Part shown: in pieces, positions 28,332 through 37,226 of the stretch | Layout of the letters: the number at the start of each line of letters is the position of its first letter | Position numbering within the stretch: position 1 is the stretch's first letter | NCBI RefSeq assembly: GCF_002811875.1 | Contig: NZ_NPDZ01000002.1 | Location: 1 to 64,000, forward strand | From: Leptospira perolatii | GTDB taxonomy: Bacteria; Spirochaetota; Leptospiria; Leptospirales; Leptospiraceae | DNA: 64,000 nt | Direction of reading: 5' to 3' | Notes under the pieces: generated by a model | Told to the model about the DNA's origin: nothing | Databases searched by the model: none | Seen by the model: only the letters and a program-made list of their open reading frames with translations | Program-made: the position numbers and the translations under genes

Positions 28332-29834
28332 CTAATATTTCAAAAAGAAAATAAAAGTAATCAGGATGAAGGTCGGGATTAGTAGGCATAAGGTATAAAG
28401 AACATAGCCTCCGAAGCTAGGCATCTTTATTTTATTCTCTTCCGCTACCGATTTTACCATAAAGTTAGGTGCGTTCCCGATATAGGTCAGAGCACCCATG
28501 AACACGGCCCCAACCGAAATCGCTTTTAATAAAGTCTCGGCGATCGGATCACCAAGGATCTGATGCATATCGGTATAACCCAAGAATCCCTTCGCGAGAG
28601 AGACGAATGTGAGATAAGTCGGCGCATTATCCAGAACTCCGGAGAATAGACCGGTTACCCAGAAAAATTGCCAAGGCTCAGTGACTCCAAGCTCTTTTCC
28701 ATGATGTTCCAAAAGAATCAGTGCTGGAATCATCGTTAAGAAAATTCCGATGAACAAATACGCTACTTCTTGGATTGGGTGAAGAGTGAATTTGTTTTTT
28801 TCTCGTAGCTTGATATCCGAAGTCAGTTTGGAAAGAAGGATCAGCAGTAATAGTATTCCTTCCCGAACGAAAGCAATGTAAGGATATTCTTTGATCGCGG
28901 GAATATAATTTTCATTTAAGAATGCAACGCAGAGAACAACTCCGAAAAGCCAGATCAAGTTGGACTGTCCTTCGATTCCAATCGGTTGTCTCTTTGCATG
29001 GTCGACCTTCAGTGCTTTTTGGGTCTCTTTCTTGTACATGATCGTGTCCCAAGCAAAGTAGATAGCAAGCAAGAGGACCGAGGCAAAAAGCATTTCTGGC
29101 AATAGTTTGAATGTCCAGGTAAAAGGCACTCCTTGTAGGTAGCCTAAGAATAGAGGTGGATCTCCGAGGGGAGTTAAGGAACCGCCAATATTAGAAACAA
29201 GGAATATAAAAAAGATAACCGTGTGAACAACATGTTTCCTTTCAGAATTCGTATTCAAAATCGGACGAATCAAGAGCATCGAAGCTCCGGTTGTTCCGAT
29301 AAACGAAGCCAAGAAAGTTCCTATGGTTAAGAAAATCGTGTTATTGACCGGAGTTGCTTCTATATCTCCGCTTAGGACGATTCCTCCGGATATATAGAAT
29401 AGAGTTCCCAACAATATTATGAATGGGATATATTCAAAAACCATTGTATGGTAAATTTTTGCATACCAGCCGTAGGATAGAAGTACTCCGAGAGATAGAC
29501 ACCCAAGAGCCAGGGAAAGAATCAATTTATTCGTATTACTTTCCCACCAATGAGAAGTGGTATGAGATATGAGCGGTAGCAATGCTATGCTCAATAGGAT
29601 CAGTATAAATGGAATTACTGACCAATACGGTAGCTCGTCTCCCAAGGCGCCATGATGAGCACTGGGTTGTTCGGTCGGTTGGACCTCTCCATTTTCATGG
29701 CTTTCTTGGGTCGAAGAATCTTCGGTTTGCACGAGCAAGTCCTTCGCCTTTTCTTTCAGATCCGCTTCAGCCGACAGAAATGCCGGCGACAATAGTGAGA
29801 GGAATAGTATAGAGGTTAAGAGTTGTTTTCTCAT
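28332..29834 (-). CDS. NhaD/CitT-like sodium:proton antiporter (ion transporter superfamily)
   Basis: 500 aa. A signal-like N-terminus (LTSILFLSLLSPAFLSAEA) and an acidic, His-containing linker (about 25-65) precede 11-12 membrane helices. The blocks ASFIGTTGASMLLIRPIL, GGSLTPLGDPPLFLGYLQG and FSGVLDNAPTYLTFVSLAKG match the ArsB/NhaD ion transporter superfamily, where the two helix breaks bind Na+ or a carboxylate. NhaD-like Na+/H+ exchange is the best guess; citrate or arsenite transport are alternatives. The leader contains a terminator-like hairpin 61 nt before the start codon (see 29895-29919). Confidence 0.82.
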   Translation of the reverse strand: MRKQLLTSILFLSLLSPAFLSAEADLKEKAKDLLVQTEDSSTQESHENGEVQPTEQPSAHHGALGDELPYWSVIPFILILLSIALLPLISHTTSHWWESNTNKLILSLALGCLSLGVLLSYGWYAKIYHTMVFEYIPFIILLGTLFYISGGIVLSGDIEATPVNNTIFLTIGTFLASFIGTTGASMLLIRPILNTNSERKHVVHTVIFFIFLVSNIGGSLTPLGDPPLFLGYLQGVPFTWTFKLLPEMLFASVLLLAIYFAWDTIMYKKETQKALKVDHAKRQPIGIEGQSNLIWLFGVVLCVAFLNENYIPAIKEYPYIAFVREGILLLLILLSKLTSDIKLREKNKFTLHPIQEVAYLFIGIFLTMIPALILLEHHGKELGVTEPWQFFWVTGLFSGVLDNAPTYLTFVSLAKGFLGYTDMHQILGDPIAETLLKAISVGAVFMGALTYIGNAPNFMVKSVAEENKIKMPSFGGYVLYTLCLLIPTFILITFIFFLKY

Positions 29835-29894
29835 TGTTCCCAGGTTTTACCAGAATTTTGGTCAGACTAACGGAAAGAATATCGCTTTCAAAGT

Positions 29895-29919
29895 AAAAAC
29901 CCGCTCGTGCCGGGTTTTT
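29895..29919 (-). promoter_or_regulatory. Terminator-like hairpin in the antiporter leader
   Basis: aaaaacccg (29895-29903) and cgggttttt (29911-29919) form a perfect 9-bp stem around ctcgtgc, with T-runs on either strand. No gene ends here: both flanking genes (antiporter at 29834 going left, PerR-like at 30063 going right) start in this gap. A terminator 61 nt inside the antiporter's 5' leader is what an attenuator or riboswitch expression platform looks like. The stem is seen; regulation is inferred. Confidence 0.5.
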
Positions 29920-29958
29920 TCTCAGGGTTTTTAGTTGCGAAATTCTATCTAATCCCCA

Positions 29959-29980
29959 AGCTCTACTTAGGAATAGAGCT
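29959..29980. repeat. Short inverted repeat upstream of the terminator-like hairpin
   Basis: agctcta (29959-29965) and tagagct (29974-29980) form a perfect 7-bp stem around cttaggaa. On the minus strand it lies 5' of the terminator-like hairpin and could be an upstream aptamer or anti-terminator arm. It could equally be an operator for either divergent gene. Confidence 0.35.
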
Positions 29981-30036
29981 GAATTCAGGATTTTCCTTTA
30001 TTTTCTTTTTCCCCAAACCGTCTGATAAATAAGAGG

Positions 30037-30052
30037 GGTCGGAATGCCGACC
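30037..30052. promoter_or_regulatory. Perfect inverted repeat just before the PerR-like gene
   Basis: ggtcgg (30037-30042), loop aatg, ccgacc (30047-30052). It ends 10 nt before the ATG at 30063 and would occlude the start region as RNA, or serve as an operator as DNA. It is not a classical Fur/PerR box, which is AT-rich. Role uncertain. Confidence 0.4.
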
Positions 30053-30062
30053 TTGACCGGAA

Positions 30063-30497
30063 ATGAACCTGCTTCCTAAACGTAATAAATACTGTCTCAC
30101 CCCAGATGAGATCGAAAAGCGATTAAAATCCGTTTCGATCCAGCCGACCATGCAGAGAATCTCGATTTGCCAGTATGTTCTCTGTGAGGCGGATCACCCA
30201 ACTGCAGAAGAGGTCAAGGAATGGGTAGACAGCCGCTCTTTTAAGATGAGTCTCGCGACTGTTTATAACACTCTGAACGTTCTGGTTTCGTCCGGATTGT
30301 TAAGAGAATTCAAATTTTCTTGTCTAGGAAAATCTGTGTACGATAGCAATATTGACGATCATTATCACTTTTTTGACGAAGCTACTGGAAAATTCCACGA
30401 TATAGATCCGACTATGCTAACTCTAAATTCCAATCTACCGTCCGAGTTCATAGTGAATAAGGTAGATATTCTTTTCTCCGGAAAAATCGAATCCTAA
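30063..30497 (+). CDS. Fur/PerR-family metal-dependent regulator
   Basis: 144 aa. The winged helix covers 20-90 (PTMQRISICQYVLCEADHPT, MSLATVYNTLNVLVSSGLL). The metal site region DDHYHFFDEATGKFHDID supplies His and Asp ligands in the PerR pattern (HxH followed by Asp). The structural-zinc CxxC pairs of typical Fur/PerR are absent, which is also the case in Leptospira PerR proteins as I recall them. It probably senses peroxide or iron and represses stress or metal genes. PerR versus Fur versus Zur cannot be decided by eye. It is convergent with lpdA. Confidence 0.82.
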   Translation: MNLLPKRNKYCLTPDEIEKRLKSVSIQPTMQRISICQYVLCEADHPTAEEVKEWVDSRSFKMSLATVYNTLNVLVSSGLLREFKFSCLGKSVYDSNIDDHYHFFDEATGKFHDIDPTMLTLNSNLPSEFIVNKVDILFSGKIES

Positions 30498-30526
30498 GCT
30501 TAATCAGCGGCCCTAAGAGCGGCCTT

Positions 30527-31945
30527 TTAAATATTAATCGCTTCGCCTAAGCTTTGTGCAGCGGCTTCCATAATACTTTCTGAAAGAGTAGGGTGAGCAT
30601 GAATTCTACCCGCGATATCGTGAAGGGTCAATTCGGCTCCGATTCCTAAATTGATTTCTCCTAATATTTCGGTCGCACTAGGCCCAATGATATGGGCTCC
30701 CAAAATTTCTCCACTTCGCTTATCAGAAATAATTTTCACCATACCTTCCGTGTCACCAATCGCTTTGGCTCGACCGTTTGCAAGAAATGGAAACTTGCCA
30801 ACTGAGATTTCGCGTCCTGATTTTATTGCTTCGTCTTCTTTCCATCCTACAGATGCAACTTCAGGATGACAGTAAGTACAAGCCGGGATTTTCTGATAGT
30901 CTATAGGTTCGAATACAAGACCATGCGGATTTCCTTTTTGAATAGAGATTGCTTCTGCGGCTTTGATCCCTTCCATGGAAGCAACGTGGGCCAATAGAGG
31001 AGGCCCGATACAATCGCCGATCGCGTAGATATTCGGTACACTGCTTTTTAGTTTGGAATCCACCTTGATGAATCCCTTTTGCAGAAAGACTCCGATTTCC
31101 TCCAAGTGCATATCAGAAGAGTTTGGGACCACTCCTATCGCGACGAGTACCCTCGAAAAATTTCGTCTTTCACCTTTAAGATCGATTCCAGTACCCTTGA
31201 GCAAAAGAGAAACTTCTTTTTCGGAAAGATTCGGTTCTGATACACTGACACCAGTGAGCACTTGGATGTTTCTTTTTTGAAAGGATCGGAGTAGTATTTT
31301 AGAAATTTCTAAATCTTCTAAAGGTAGAATAGAATCGAGCATTTCGATTAATGTGACCTTGGTACCCATGCTCGCATAGAAGTCAGCGAATTCTACTCCG
31401 ATAGCTCCAGCTCCTACGATTGCCATTGATTCAGGAACAGATTCCTGAATCATTGCGTGCTTACTGGATAGAACTGTTTTACCGTCAAAATGCAAGCCCG
31501 GTAACTCTCTGGGCCTGGCGCCTGTAGCTAGGATAAAAAATTCAGAGCGAATCTCCTCCTTGGAGGTGTCCGGAAGCCAAATCGTATTTTTGTCTTTAAA
31601 AGTAGCCGCTCCTTTTTTGACCGAGATCTTATTCTTTTTCATAAGAAAGTCTACCCCGTTTGCCATCGAGTCCGCGACATCCCTAGAGCGACTAATTACT
31701 TTAGAAAAATCGAATTTAATTTCACCAGCTTTGAGACCAAAGGAGTCAGCCTTTTTCAGCGTTTCTAAAAGATGCGCGGATTCCAAAAGCGCTTTTGTAG
31801 GAATGCAGCCCCAGTTGAGGCAAACGCCTCCTAGCTTTTCCTTTTCCACGATGCAAACATTCATTCCGAGTTGGGAGGCGCGAATCGCGGCAACATATCC
31901 GCCAGGTCCCCCGCCGATCACAGTCACATCGTAATTTTCTGCCAT
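30527..31945 (-). CDS. lpdA: Dihydrolipoyl dehydrogenase
   Basis: 472 aa, the family's usual length. FAD-binding GGGPGGYVAAIRA at 11-23, redox-active pair Cys42/Cys47 in GGVCLNWGC, NAD-binding IVGAGAIGVEF, and the catalytic HAHPTLSE near the C-terminus are all present. It reoxidises dihydrolipoamide of 2-oxoacid dehydrogenase or glycine-cleavage complexes. No E1/E2 genes are adjacent; it follows a methyltransferase gene by 23 nt on the same strand. Close relatives (mercuric or glutathione reductases) are unlikely given the HAHPT motif. Confidence 0.93.
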   Translation of the reverse strand: MAENYDVTVIGGGPGGYVAAIRASQLGMNVCIVEKEKLGGVCLNWGCIPTKALLESAHLLETLKKADSFGLKAGEIKFDFSKVISRSRDVADSMANGVDFLMKKNKISVKKGAATFKDKNTIWLPDTSKEEIRSEFFILATGARPRELPGLHFDGKTVLSSKHAMIQESVPESMAIVGAGAIGVEFADFYASMGTKVTLIEMLDSILPLEDLEISKILLRSFQKRNIQVLTGVSVSEPNLSEKEVSLLLKGTGIDLKGERRNFSRVLVAIGVVPNSSDMHLEEIGVFLQKGFIKVDSKLKSSVPNIYAIGDCIGPPLLAHVASMEGIKAAEAISIQKGNPHGLVFEPIDYQKIPACTYCHPEVASVGWKEDEAIKSGREISVGKFPFLANGRAKAIGDTEGMVKIISDKRSGEILGAHIIGPSATEILGEINLGIGAELTLHDIAGRIHAHPTLSESIMEAAAQSLGEAINI

Positions 31946-31968
31946 TGGATCCTCTAGTCGGGTTAGTT

Positions 31969-32712
31969 TTAGGTACTTTTTTTCTTCAGAACAAGTATCA
32001 TCCTGCTCGCATTGCTTCTAAATTTCATCTCGTTAAAGTTGGAATAAACGTTCAAAATTTCTAATCTATGCGCAGCTAGTATTTTCTGAAATTCGGAAAG
32101 AAAGAAAGCTCTCATCAAATGTTTGTCCTTAATTTCTTTGGAATTCAAGCTATAAACGTAGTTAACTTCGACCACGGTAGATTGGTCGGCGCGTATTAAG
32201 CGAAATCCACGATTTCTCTGAATCGCCGTGGCTTTAGATTTGATTTGTGTGACCGGACCAATCGGTTTTCGTTTGATCTTTCTAAGGGGTTCCGCATTCC
32301 ATATTTCTAAGACTGCGATTCCGGCCGGCTTCAAGTTCATCTCGATTTTCTTGAGCGCCATGTTCACTTCCTCGTTGGAGAGGAGATAGTTGAAGGATCC
32401 GAATAAGCTGATGATTCCATCCCACTGTTCCTCGGATCGATAGGACTGCATTGTTCCGACATCGAATTTGCAATGAGCATATCTCTTCTTTGCAACCTCG
32501 ATCATTTTTGCCGAAGAATCTACTCCCTTGGGTCGGTAGCCTAACGCTTGTAAATGGGTGACGTGTTCCCCTGTTCCGCATCCAAGATCTAAAAAGCTTT
32601 TGATTCTATACTTTCTGAACAGGCGGTCTAAGAATTGCGTTTCTTGATCGAATTTTCGGGCCGGTCTCTCGATATCGAAGTAATATTCTGCGAGTTCTGA
32701 GTAGAGTTTCAT
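31969..32712 (-). CDS. Class I SAM-dependent methyltransferase
   Basis: 247 aa. Motif I is FLDLGCGTGEHVTHL near 41-55, followed by GVDSSAKMIEVAKKR and GIISLFGSFNYLLS. This places it in the Methyltransf_25/11 type that modifies small molecules or proteins. No substrate-specific feature recognised. Upstream of lpdA on the same strand, 23 nt apart. Its start overlaps the leader of the divergent gene at 32780. Confidence 0.82.
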   Translation of the reverse strand: MKLYSELAEYYFDIERPARKFDQETQFLDRLFRKYRIKSFLDLGCGTGEHVTHLQALGYRPKGVDSSAKMIEVAKKRYAHCKFDVGTMQSYRSEEQWDGIISLFGSFNYLLSNEEVNMALKKIEMNLKPAGIAVLEIWNAEPLRKIKRKPIGPVTQIKSKATAIQRNRGFRLIRADQSTVVEVNYVYSLNSKEIKDKHLMRAFFLSEFQKILAAHRLEILNVYSNFNEMKFRSNASRMILVLKKKST

Positions 32713-32779
32713 GGAAAAATCAATTGAGCGAAGAGCTAATCCGCCCGTTACATATAATAACGGAACGGAGTCCGGGAAA

Positions 32780-33859
32780 ATGCAATTTTTCGCAGATTTT
32801 TTTCAGATTCCCCCAATCCTAATTCTGGCAAAAGCGGAATATACGATTTGGTGGGACCAGCAGACCTTGGCCCTTGGTATTGTATCCTTTGGCTTACTAT
32901 GTCTGTTCGGCTTTGTAGTACGGATTCATATAGAAAAAAAAGAAACAAATGATCTAAGAGTCGATTCGATTCAAGGCCACTCACAATCGGAGAATCAGAA
33001 CCTACCTAGATCGAATGCAAGTAAGGAAATCATAGAAGAGAAGGATCTCCCGCTTTCTAAGGATCGCAACATCTCAGACTTAAACTCTGGCGCAAAGAGA
33101 TCTCGTTTTGCGATGCCGATTCAAGGTAGATGCTATGAGGCAGTCCGAAATTTTCTTTCCGGATTAGGAGACGATTCTAGTCAGAAATGGGAAGTGTATC
33201 TTTACGATTCGAAAAATTCTCTTGTTCTGGCTGCATCCAAGCAGGGGGGACTCTTGGTGTTTTCCGATGCGAGTATCAGTCATGACAACTCGGAAGGAAT
33301 GACTTGGAGCCTAGAGTATGATGGACTTATCTTTGGAGAAGTCTGGTCAAGTTGGAATTTTGGAGCAGAACTCTCTTTGCAAAAACTTAGACCGAAGCTA
33401 GAGCAGCTTACGGAAGATTTGTATTTAGCTCATTATTTGCAAGATCCGGAAACTGGATTTGGTTCGGCACTTTCATTTTATAAATCGGTAGAGAAGAGCC
33501 GAGAAATCGGGTCAAACGAAGATATAATCGCACTCGTGGAGTTTGGAGACTCAAGACATTTAGCTTCTGTGTTTTCGAATCTAAAATTTTGGTGTGCGCA
33601 AAAATATGGAATGGACTTTAAGCTCTTTCGTCTCAAAGAAACTAGACTAGCTATAATTTTGAGTACACAAGTCTGGCTGAGATTCCAAAAAGAATTACCC
33701 GATTTGATGGAGTTCCTGGACCAAAAATTTCCTGGAACTTACATAAATATTGGAGCTTCGGTCAGGAGAAATCCTGAAGATCTTAATTGGGAAGGAAGAG
33801 CAAAGGAAGCGCTTGCAAAGTCCGAGGAAGAAGGAGTCAATCGATTGGTATGTCTCTAG
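32780..33859 (+). CDS. Membrane-anchored protein with a degenerate GGDEF-like domain
   Basis: 359 aa from the ATG at 32780 (CGGAG upstream); a longer frame to 32711 overlaps the divergent gene. One transmembrane helix lies near 27-47. The middle (about 110-210) may be a GAF-like domain. The C-terminus follows the GGDEF-fold outline (DPETGFGSALSFYKSVE, DIIALVEFGD, INIGASVRRNPEDLNWEGRA, ending AKSEEEGVNRLV) but has no GG(D/E)EF signature and no clear RxxD. It probably cannot make c-di-GMP; binding or signalling is inferred. It overlaps the CheX-like gene by 10 nt. Confidence 0.6.
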   Translation: MQFFADFFQIPPILILAKAEYTIWWDQQTLALGIVSFGLLCLFGFVVRIHIEKKETNDLRVDSIQGHSQSENQNLPRSNASKEIIEEKDLPLSKDRNISDLNSGAKRSRFAMPIQGRCYEAVRNFLSGLGDDSSQKWEVYLYDSKNSLVLAASKQGGLLVFSDASISHDNSEGMTWSLEYDGLIFGEVWSSWNFGAELSLQKLRPKLEQLTEDLYLAHYLQDPETGFGSALSFYKSVEKSREIGSNEDIIALVEFGDSRHLASVFSNLKFWCAQKYGMDFKLFRLKETRLAIILSTQVWLRFQKELPDLMEFLDQKFPGTYINIGASVRRNPEDLNWEGRAKEALAKSEEEGVNRLVCL

Positions 33860-34362
33860 ACCTAGATCCGCTTTTAGATGAAAAGTTTATCCTGACAATC
33901 TCTCAGATCTTTCCGGAATACATTGAGAAAACTATTTCCGTAAAGGCAGTTCGGGAAGCTTTCGGTCCTTCTAAAAACGAAGGTTTGTGCTATGAAAATT
34001 GTACTCTCGTAGAGTTCCAGGGAGAGGCAACTGGGAAAGTTTTCTTCGCGATGGATGGTTATACAAAGCTCAAACTTTTGCCGAAAATCGCGAAGTCCTT
34101 CGATATAGATCCGACAATCCGAAGTCATGCGGCTTCTATCATGCTCGAATTTGCAAACCATATCTGCGCGGAGCTGATCTCTGAAATGAAATTGGGCAGA
34201 TTTCAAATCGACATTCTTCCTCCGGAGGGATTGAACAATAAGTTAGTTTCCGTTGACTTGGAACATTTTAGACAGTACATTCTGATTTATTTCTTAAAAG
34301 ACAATGATGCGAAAGAATATCTAGGAAGAGTGTATTTAATTCTTTTAATGAAGAAATATTAA
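33850..34362 (+). CDS. CheX-like chemotaxis phosphatase-domain protein
   Basis: 170 aa from the ATG at 33850, overlapping the upstream gene by 10 nt. The core TGKVFFAMDGYTKLKLLPKIA, then IRSHAASIMLEFANHICAEL, and FQIDILPPEG follow the CheC/CheX fold, whose catalytic E-x2-N appears as LEFAN. CheX dephosphorylates CheY-P. With the degenerate GGDEF protein it forms a two-gene unit that may tune a phosphorelay; no che genes are nearby. Many CheX-like proteins outside che operons have unknown targets. Confidence 0.68.
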   Translation: MSLDLDPLLDEKFILTISQIFPEYIEKTISVKAVREAFGPSKNEGLCYENCTLVEFQGEATGKVFFAMDGYTKLKLLPKIAKSFDIDPTIRSHAASIMLEFANHICAELISEMKLGRFQIDILPPEGLNNKLVSVDLEHFRQYILIYFLKDNDAKEYLGRVYLILLMKKY

Positions 34363-34425
34363 TCTTTCCGTCTATTCTTGTAGGAGGCTCGACAATCTCT
34401 TACCTTTCTTCGAACCGATACTTTC

Positions 34426-35469
34426 ATGAATTTATATACTCTAAAGGGAATTCCGTTTTTATTAAAATATGCTGATATTATTCAGCTCCCCAGTCCAAAG
34501 CCTGAGTTGATTGGTTTAAGTTTGGATATCGGACTCGAATTGAAGACTAAAGTATTTCATCAGGGGTCGGATGCGCCGGTGATTTATGTGCAACACGGTA
34601 TGAGCGCATGGGGAATCGAAGATCTGAGAATCCTTGCTCTGTGCAAGCATTTGTACAACTCAGGATTTACGGTATACCTTCCAGAATTGCCGGAAGTAAA
34701 AGCGTTAACGATTACTTATGATACGATTTTGAGAATTCGATCCGCGTTCAAGTCGATCTGCAAAATAGAGGAATCGAGCATTTCCTATTTCTCCGCGAGT
34801 TTTTCGGCTGGAATGGGAATGGTCGCCTTATCTCAGCCGGAGGAGCAGAACTGGCTGAATGCTACATTCTTGGTCGGAACTTATTCAGATTTTGGAAAAA
34901 CTTTGCCCTTCGTAATCGAAAATTTCGAAAGAGACGAATACGCAGTTTCTGTATTACTTTTCAATTATATTCAGACTATAATTCCGAGTACGCACCGATT
35001 GCGGGAATACTTTTTTGAAACGGCTCTAGATGACGGTCTTCGCAGGACGGAAGATGAGAAAAAAGGGAGTAAAATCTATTCAGATCTTGAAAGCAAGGAA
35101 AGAGAGTTTATTGAAAAAATCAGGAGTGATTCGAATTATAGGGTAGAAATCGCGCAAAAAATAATTTCCTCACTTCCCGAAGGTTTTATCTTCCGGAGCT
35201 CGCCCGCGAATTTCTTACAAAATTGGCGGACTCCAATTGCGTTCTTGCACGGCTCGGATGATTCGGTGATTTCTCCAAAAGAGTCCGAATCGCTTTATTT
35301 TGCCTTAAATACAGAAAAATTCTCTGTCCGTTCCATGTATTTACCTAGTAAATTAATTACACACGGAGATCACCTTCCGTATTATACTCAGCTCCCTGAG
35401 GTGCTTCCTTTGGCTAGAATCTGGGGTTTTTTTCTGAAAAAAGCAAATCGCAGAAAATCCTTGTGTTGA
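34426..35469 (+). CDS. Alpha/beta-hydrolase family protein
   Basis: 347 aa. The fold signature runs VIYVQHGMSAWGIEDLR (oxyanion region), a nucleophile-elbow candidate in YFSASFSAGMG (S-x-S-x-A-G, a variant of GxSxG), FLHGSDDSVIS (acid), and ITHGDHLP (His). Residues about 195-240 form a charged insert (DGLRRTEDEKKGSKI). No signal peptide. Substrate unknown; the elbow deviates from GxSxG, so activity is uncertain. It follows the CheX-like gene by 63 nt. Confidence 0.7.
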   Translation: MNLYTLKGIPFLLKYADIIQLPSPKPELIGLSLDIGLELKTKVFHQGSDAPVIYVQHGMSAWGIEDLRILALCKHLYNSGFTVYLPELPEVKALTITYDTILRIRSAFKSICKIEESSISYFSASFSAGMGMVALSQPEEQNWLNATFLVGTYSDFGKTLPFVIENFERDEYAVSVLLFNYIQTIIPSTHRLREYFFETALDDGLRRTEDEKKGSKIYSDLESKEREFIEKIRSDSNYRVEIAQKIISSLPEGFIFRSSPANFLQNWRTPIAFLHGSDDSVISPKESESLYFALNTEKFSVRSMYLPSKLITHGDHLPYYTQLPEVLPLARIWGFFLKKANRRKSLC

Positions 35470-35719
35470 TTTTTTTGAAAAATATCCGTCCTTAATGTCA
35501 GGGACACTATTCTCTAATTATTAAACGACCACGTTTTTTTGTTAGCTGACTGGAAGCGAAGTCTTAATAAGAAGGTAGGATGGGGTTGCAGTTTCGCAGA
35601 ACGTGAAATTAAAAGCTTGGGTTTGGCGGGATTAGGGACTATATATCCAGGAACAAAGAGCCTTGCAATTTTTAAAAACGGTGCAAGGAAACGTAGATGC
35701 CGATTGTTAATATGGTAGA

Positions 35720-37219
35720 ATGGTTGTGAGTACAGATAAGAGCGCAGGCACCCCCGGAGTCCCGGAACAAGAAGTTAGTTGGGATAGCGTCTTTTCCCTC
35801 AAAATCGATGGGGACAATCTTGAAGCCGATTTAAGCATTCGTCCAGGAATGATCAAGGGCAGAGCACTAACTACTAGTGTAATTTTGGAATACCTACACG
35901 ATCGAGACATATCTTTGGAGAGAATTCTTTCCGATGATATTTATCAAGCCCTCAAGAAATTACAGGCAAATACTACGAGAATGGATTTCTCTCCCTTGTC
36001 CTTTACGGTCGCCAAGGGATTTCCTCCCACAAAAGGAGAGGACGGTTGGTTGAAATTTTATCATCCTCAAGCCCAAAGGGTAAAGATTAAGGAAGATGGA
36101 AGCGCCGACTTTAGAAACATAGATCGCTATATCTACGTCAAGGTGGGCGAAAAGTTAGCTACCTTATTTGAAGGAATTCCTGGAAAAGCCGGGATGGATG
36201 TTTTCGGGAAACCGATTGCGCCGCCTTCGATAAAAAGACCTAAGCTCACCATTGGAAAAAACGTTGTTGAGAAGGTAGTGATTCAAGAGGACAAACCCCT
36301 CAAGGAATATTATGCCAACACAAATGGTGCAGTATTTTCCACTGAATCCTCTTTGACTGTATCGCAAGAACTTCAAATCGATTCGAACGTAGGTTTGGGA
36401 ACAGGGAACGTCAGCTATGACGGAAACGTAATCGTAAAAGGCGATATAGAACCGGGATCTTCAGTCCACACTCAAGGCAGCTTGATTGTTAAAGGAAATG
36501 CCGAATCCACTGATCTCGCCGTTGGTGCAGATTTGGAAGTAAGCGGCGGAATCAAAGGGGATGGAAAGCAAGTAATCAAGGTCCACGGGAACCTGACTGC
36601 GAAGTTCATTGAGAACTGTGAGATAGAAGTGGAAGGAGATGTGATTGTAGAAGGATCCATTTTGAATTCGAAAATCCACTGTCTGGGAACAGTACTTCTA
36701 AATGGATCGAGCGGAAACTTGGTAACTTCCACTGTCACCGCCTTTAACGGTTTGACCTGTGCCAGTCTGGGTTCCCAAGCAGAGCTGGATACGACTGTTG
36801 AATTAGGATTTCATTATCAGAATGATAGAATTCTCCAAGATCTCGTAAAGAGATTACAAGCCGCCGAAAAGGAAATGGAGAAAATCATTCCGAAGATACA
36901 GCAAATCAAACAACTAGTGCAGAGATCAAGAGCCGCCCTTCCGGAAGAAAAGAAAGAGGCTTACAGAAAAGTATTCGAAGATTATAATCAAAAGAATAAA
37001 TTTCTGGAAGCACTAAGACAAAAAATTGAAACTCTTAAGGCAGCCAGGTTTCATCCGGGCGAAGTTCACCTAGTAGTGAGAAAGGGAGCATACCCTGGAA
37101 GCATTATCAAATATAGAAGGCAGTTAGAAAAAGTAGAAAAGTTCCAATCTGCTTTTATGATGAAGTTTCATCCAGGCCAAGACAAGGCCGCGATGGTTGC
37201 TGTCAAGGTCGCTAAATAG
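35720..37219 (+). CDS. FapA/DUF342 family protein
   Basis: 499 aa. An N-terminal globular part (1-140) precedes the DUF342 core with LATLFEGIPGKAGMDVFGKPIAPP and beta-helix repeats of the bactofilin-like type (NVIVKGDIEPGSSVHTQGSL, LEVSGGIKGDGKQVIKVHGN, IEVEGDVIVEGSILNSKI). A long coiled coil (380-460) ends the protein. FapA-like proteins act in polar flagellar assembly in Vibrio; in spirochaetes the role is unknown. About 250 bp precede it without another gene. It is convergent with mtnA, 8 nt apart. Confidence 0.85.
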   Translation: MVVSTDKSAGTPGVPEQEVSWDSVFSLKIDGDNLEADLSIRPGMIKGRALTTSVILEYLHDRDISLERILSDDIYQALKKLQANTTRMDFSPLSFTVAKGFPPTKGEDGWLKFYHPQAQRVKIKEDGSADFRNIDRYIYVKVGEKLATLFEGIPGKAGMDVFGKPIAPPSIKRPKLTIGKNVVEKVVIQEDKPLKEYYANTNGAVFSTESSLTVSQELQIDSNVGLGTGNVSYDGNVIVKGDIEPGSSVHTQGSLIVKGNAESTDLAVGADLEVSGGIKGDGKQVIKVHGNLTAKFIENCEIEVEGDVIVEGSILNSKIHCLGTVLLNGSSGNLVTSTVTAFNGLTCASLGSQAELDTTVELGFHYQNDRILQDLVKRLQAAEKEMEKIIPKIQQIKQLVQRSRAALPEEKKEAYRKVFEDYNQKNKFLEALRQKIETLKAARFHPGEVHLVVRKGAYPGSIIKYRRQLEKVEKFQSAFMMKFHPGQDKAAMVAVKVAK

Positions 37220-37226
37220 CTTTAGG

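Noticed and set aside
29893..29920. Hairpin as an ordinary gene-end terminator
   Set aside because: Neither neighbouring gene ends here; both start. I therefore list it as a leader element.
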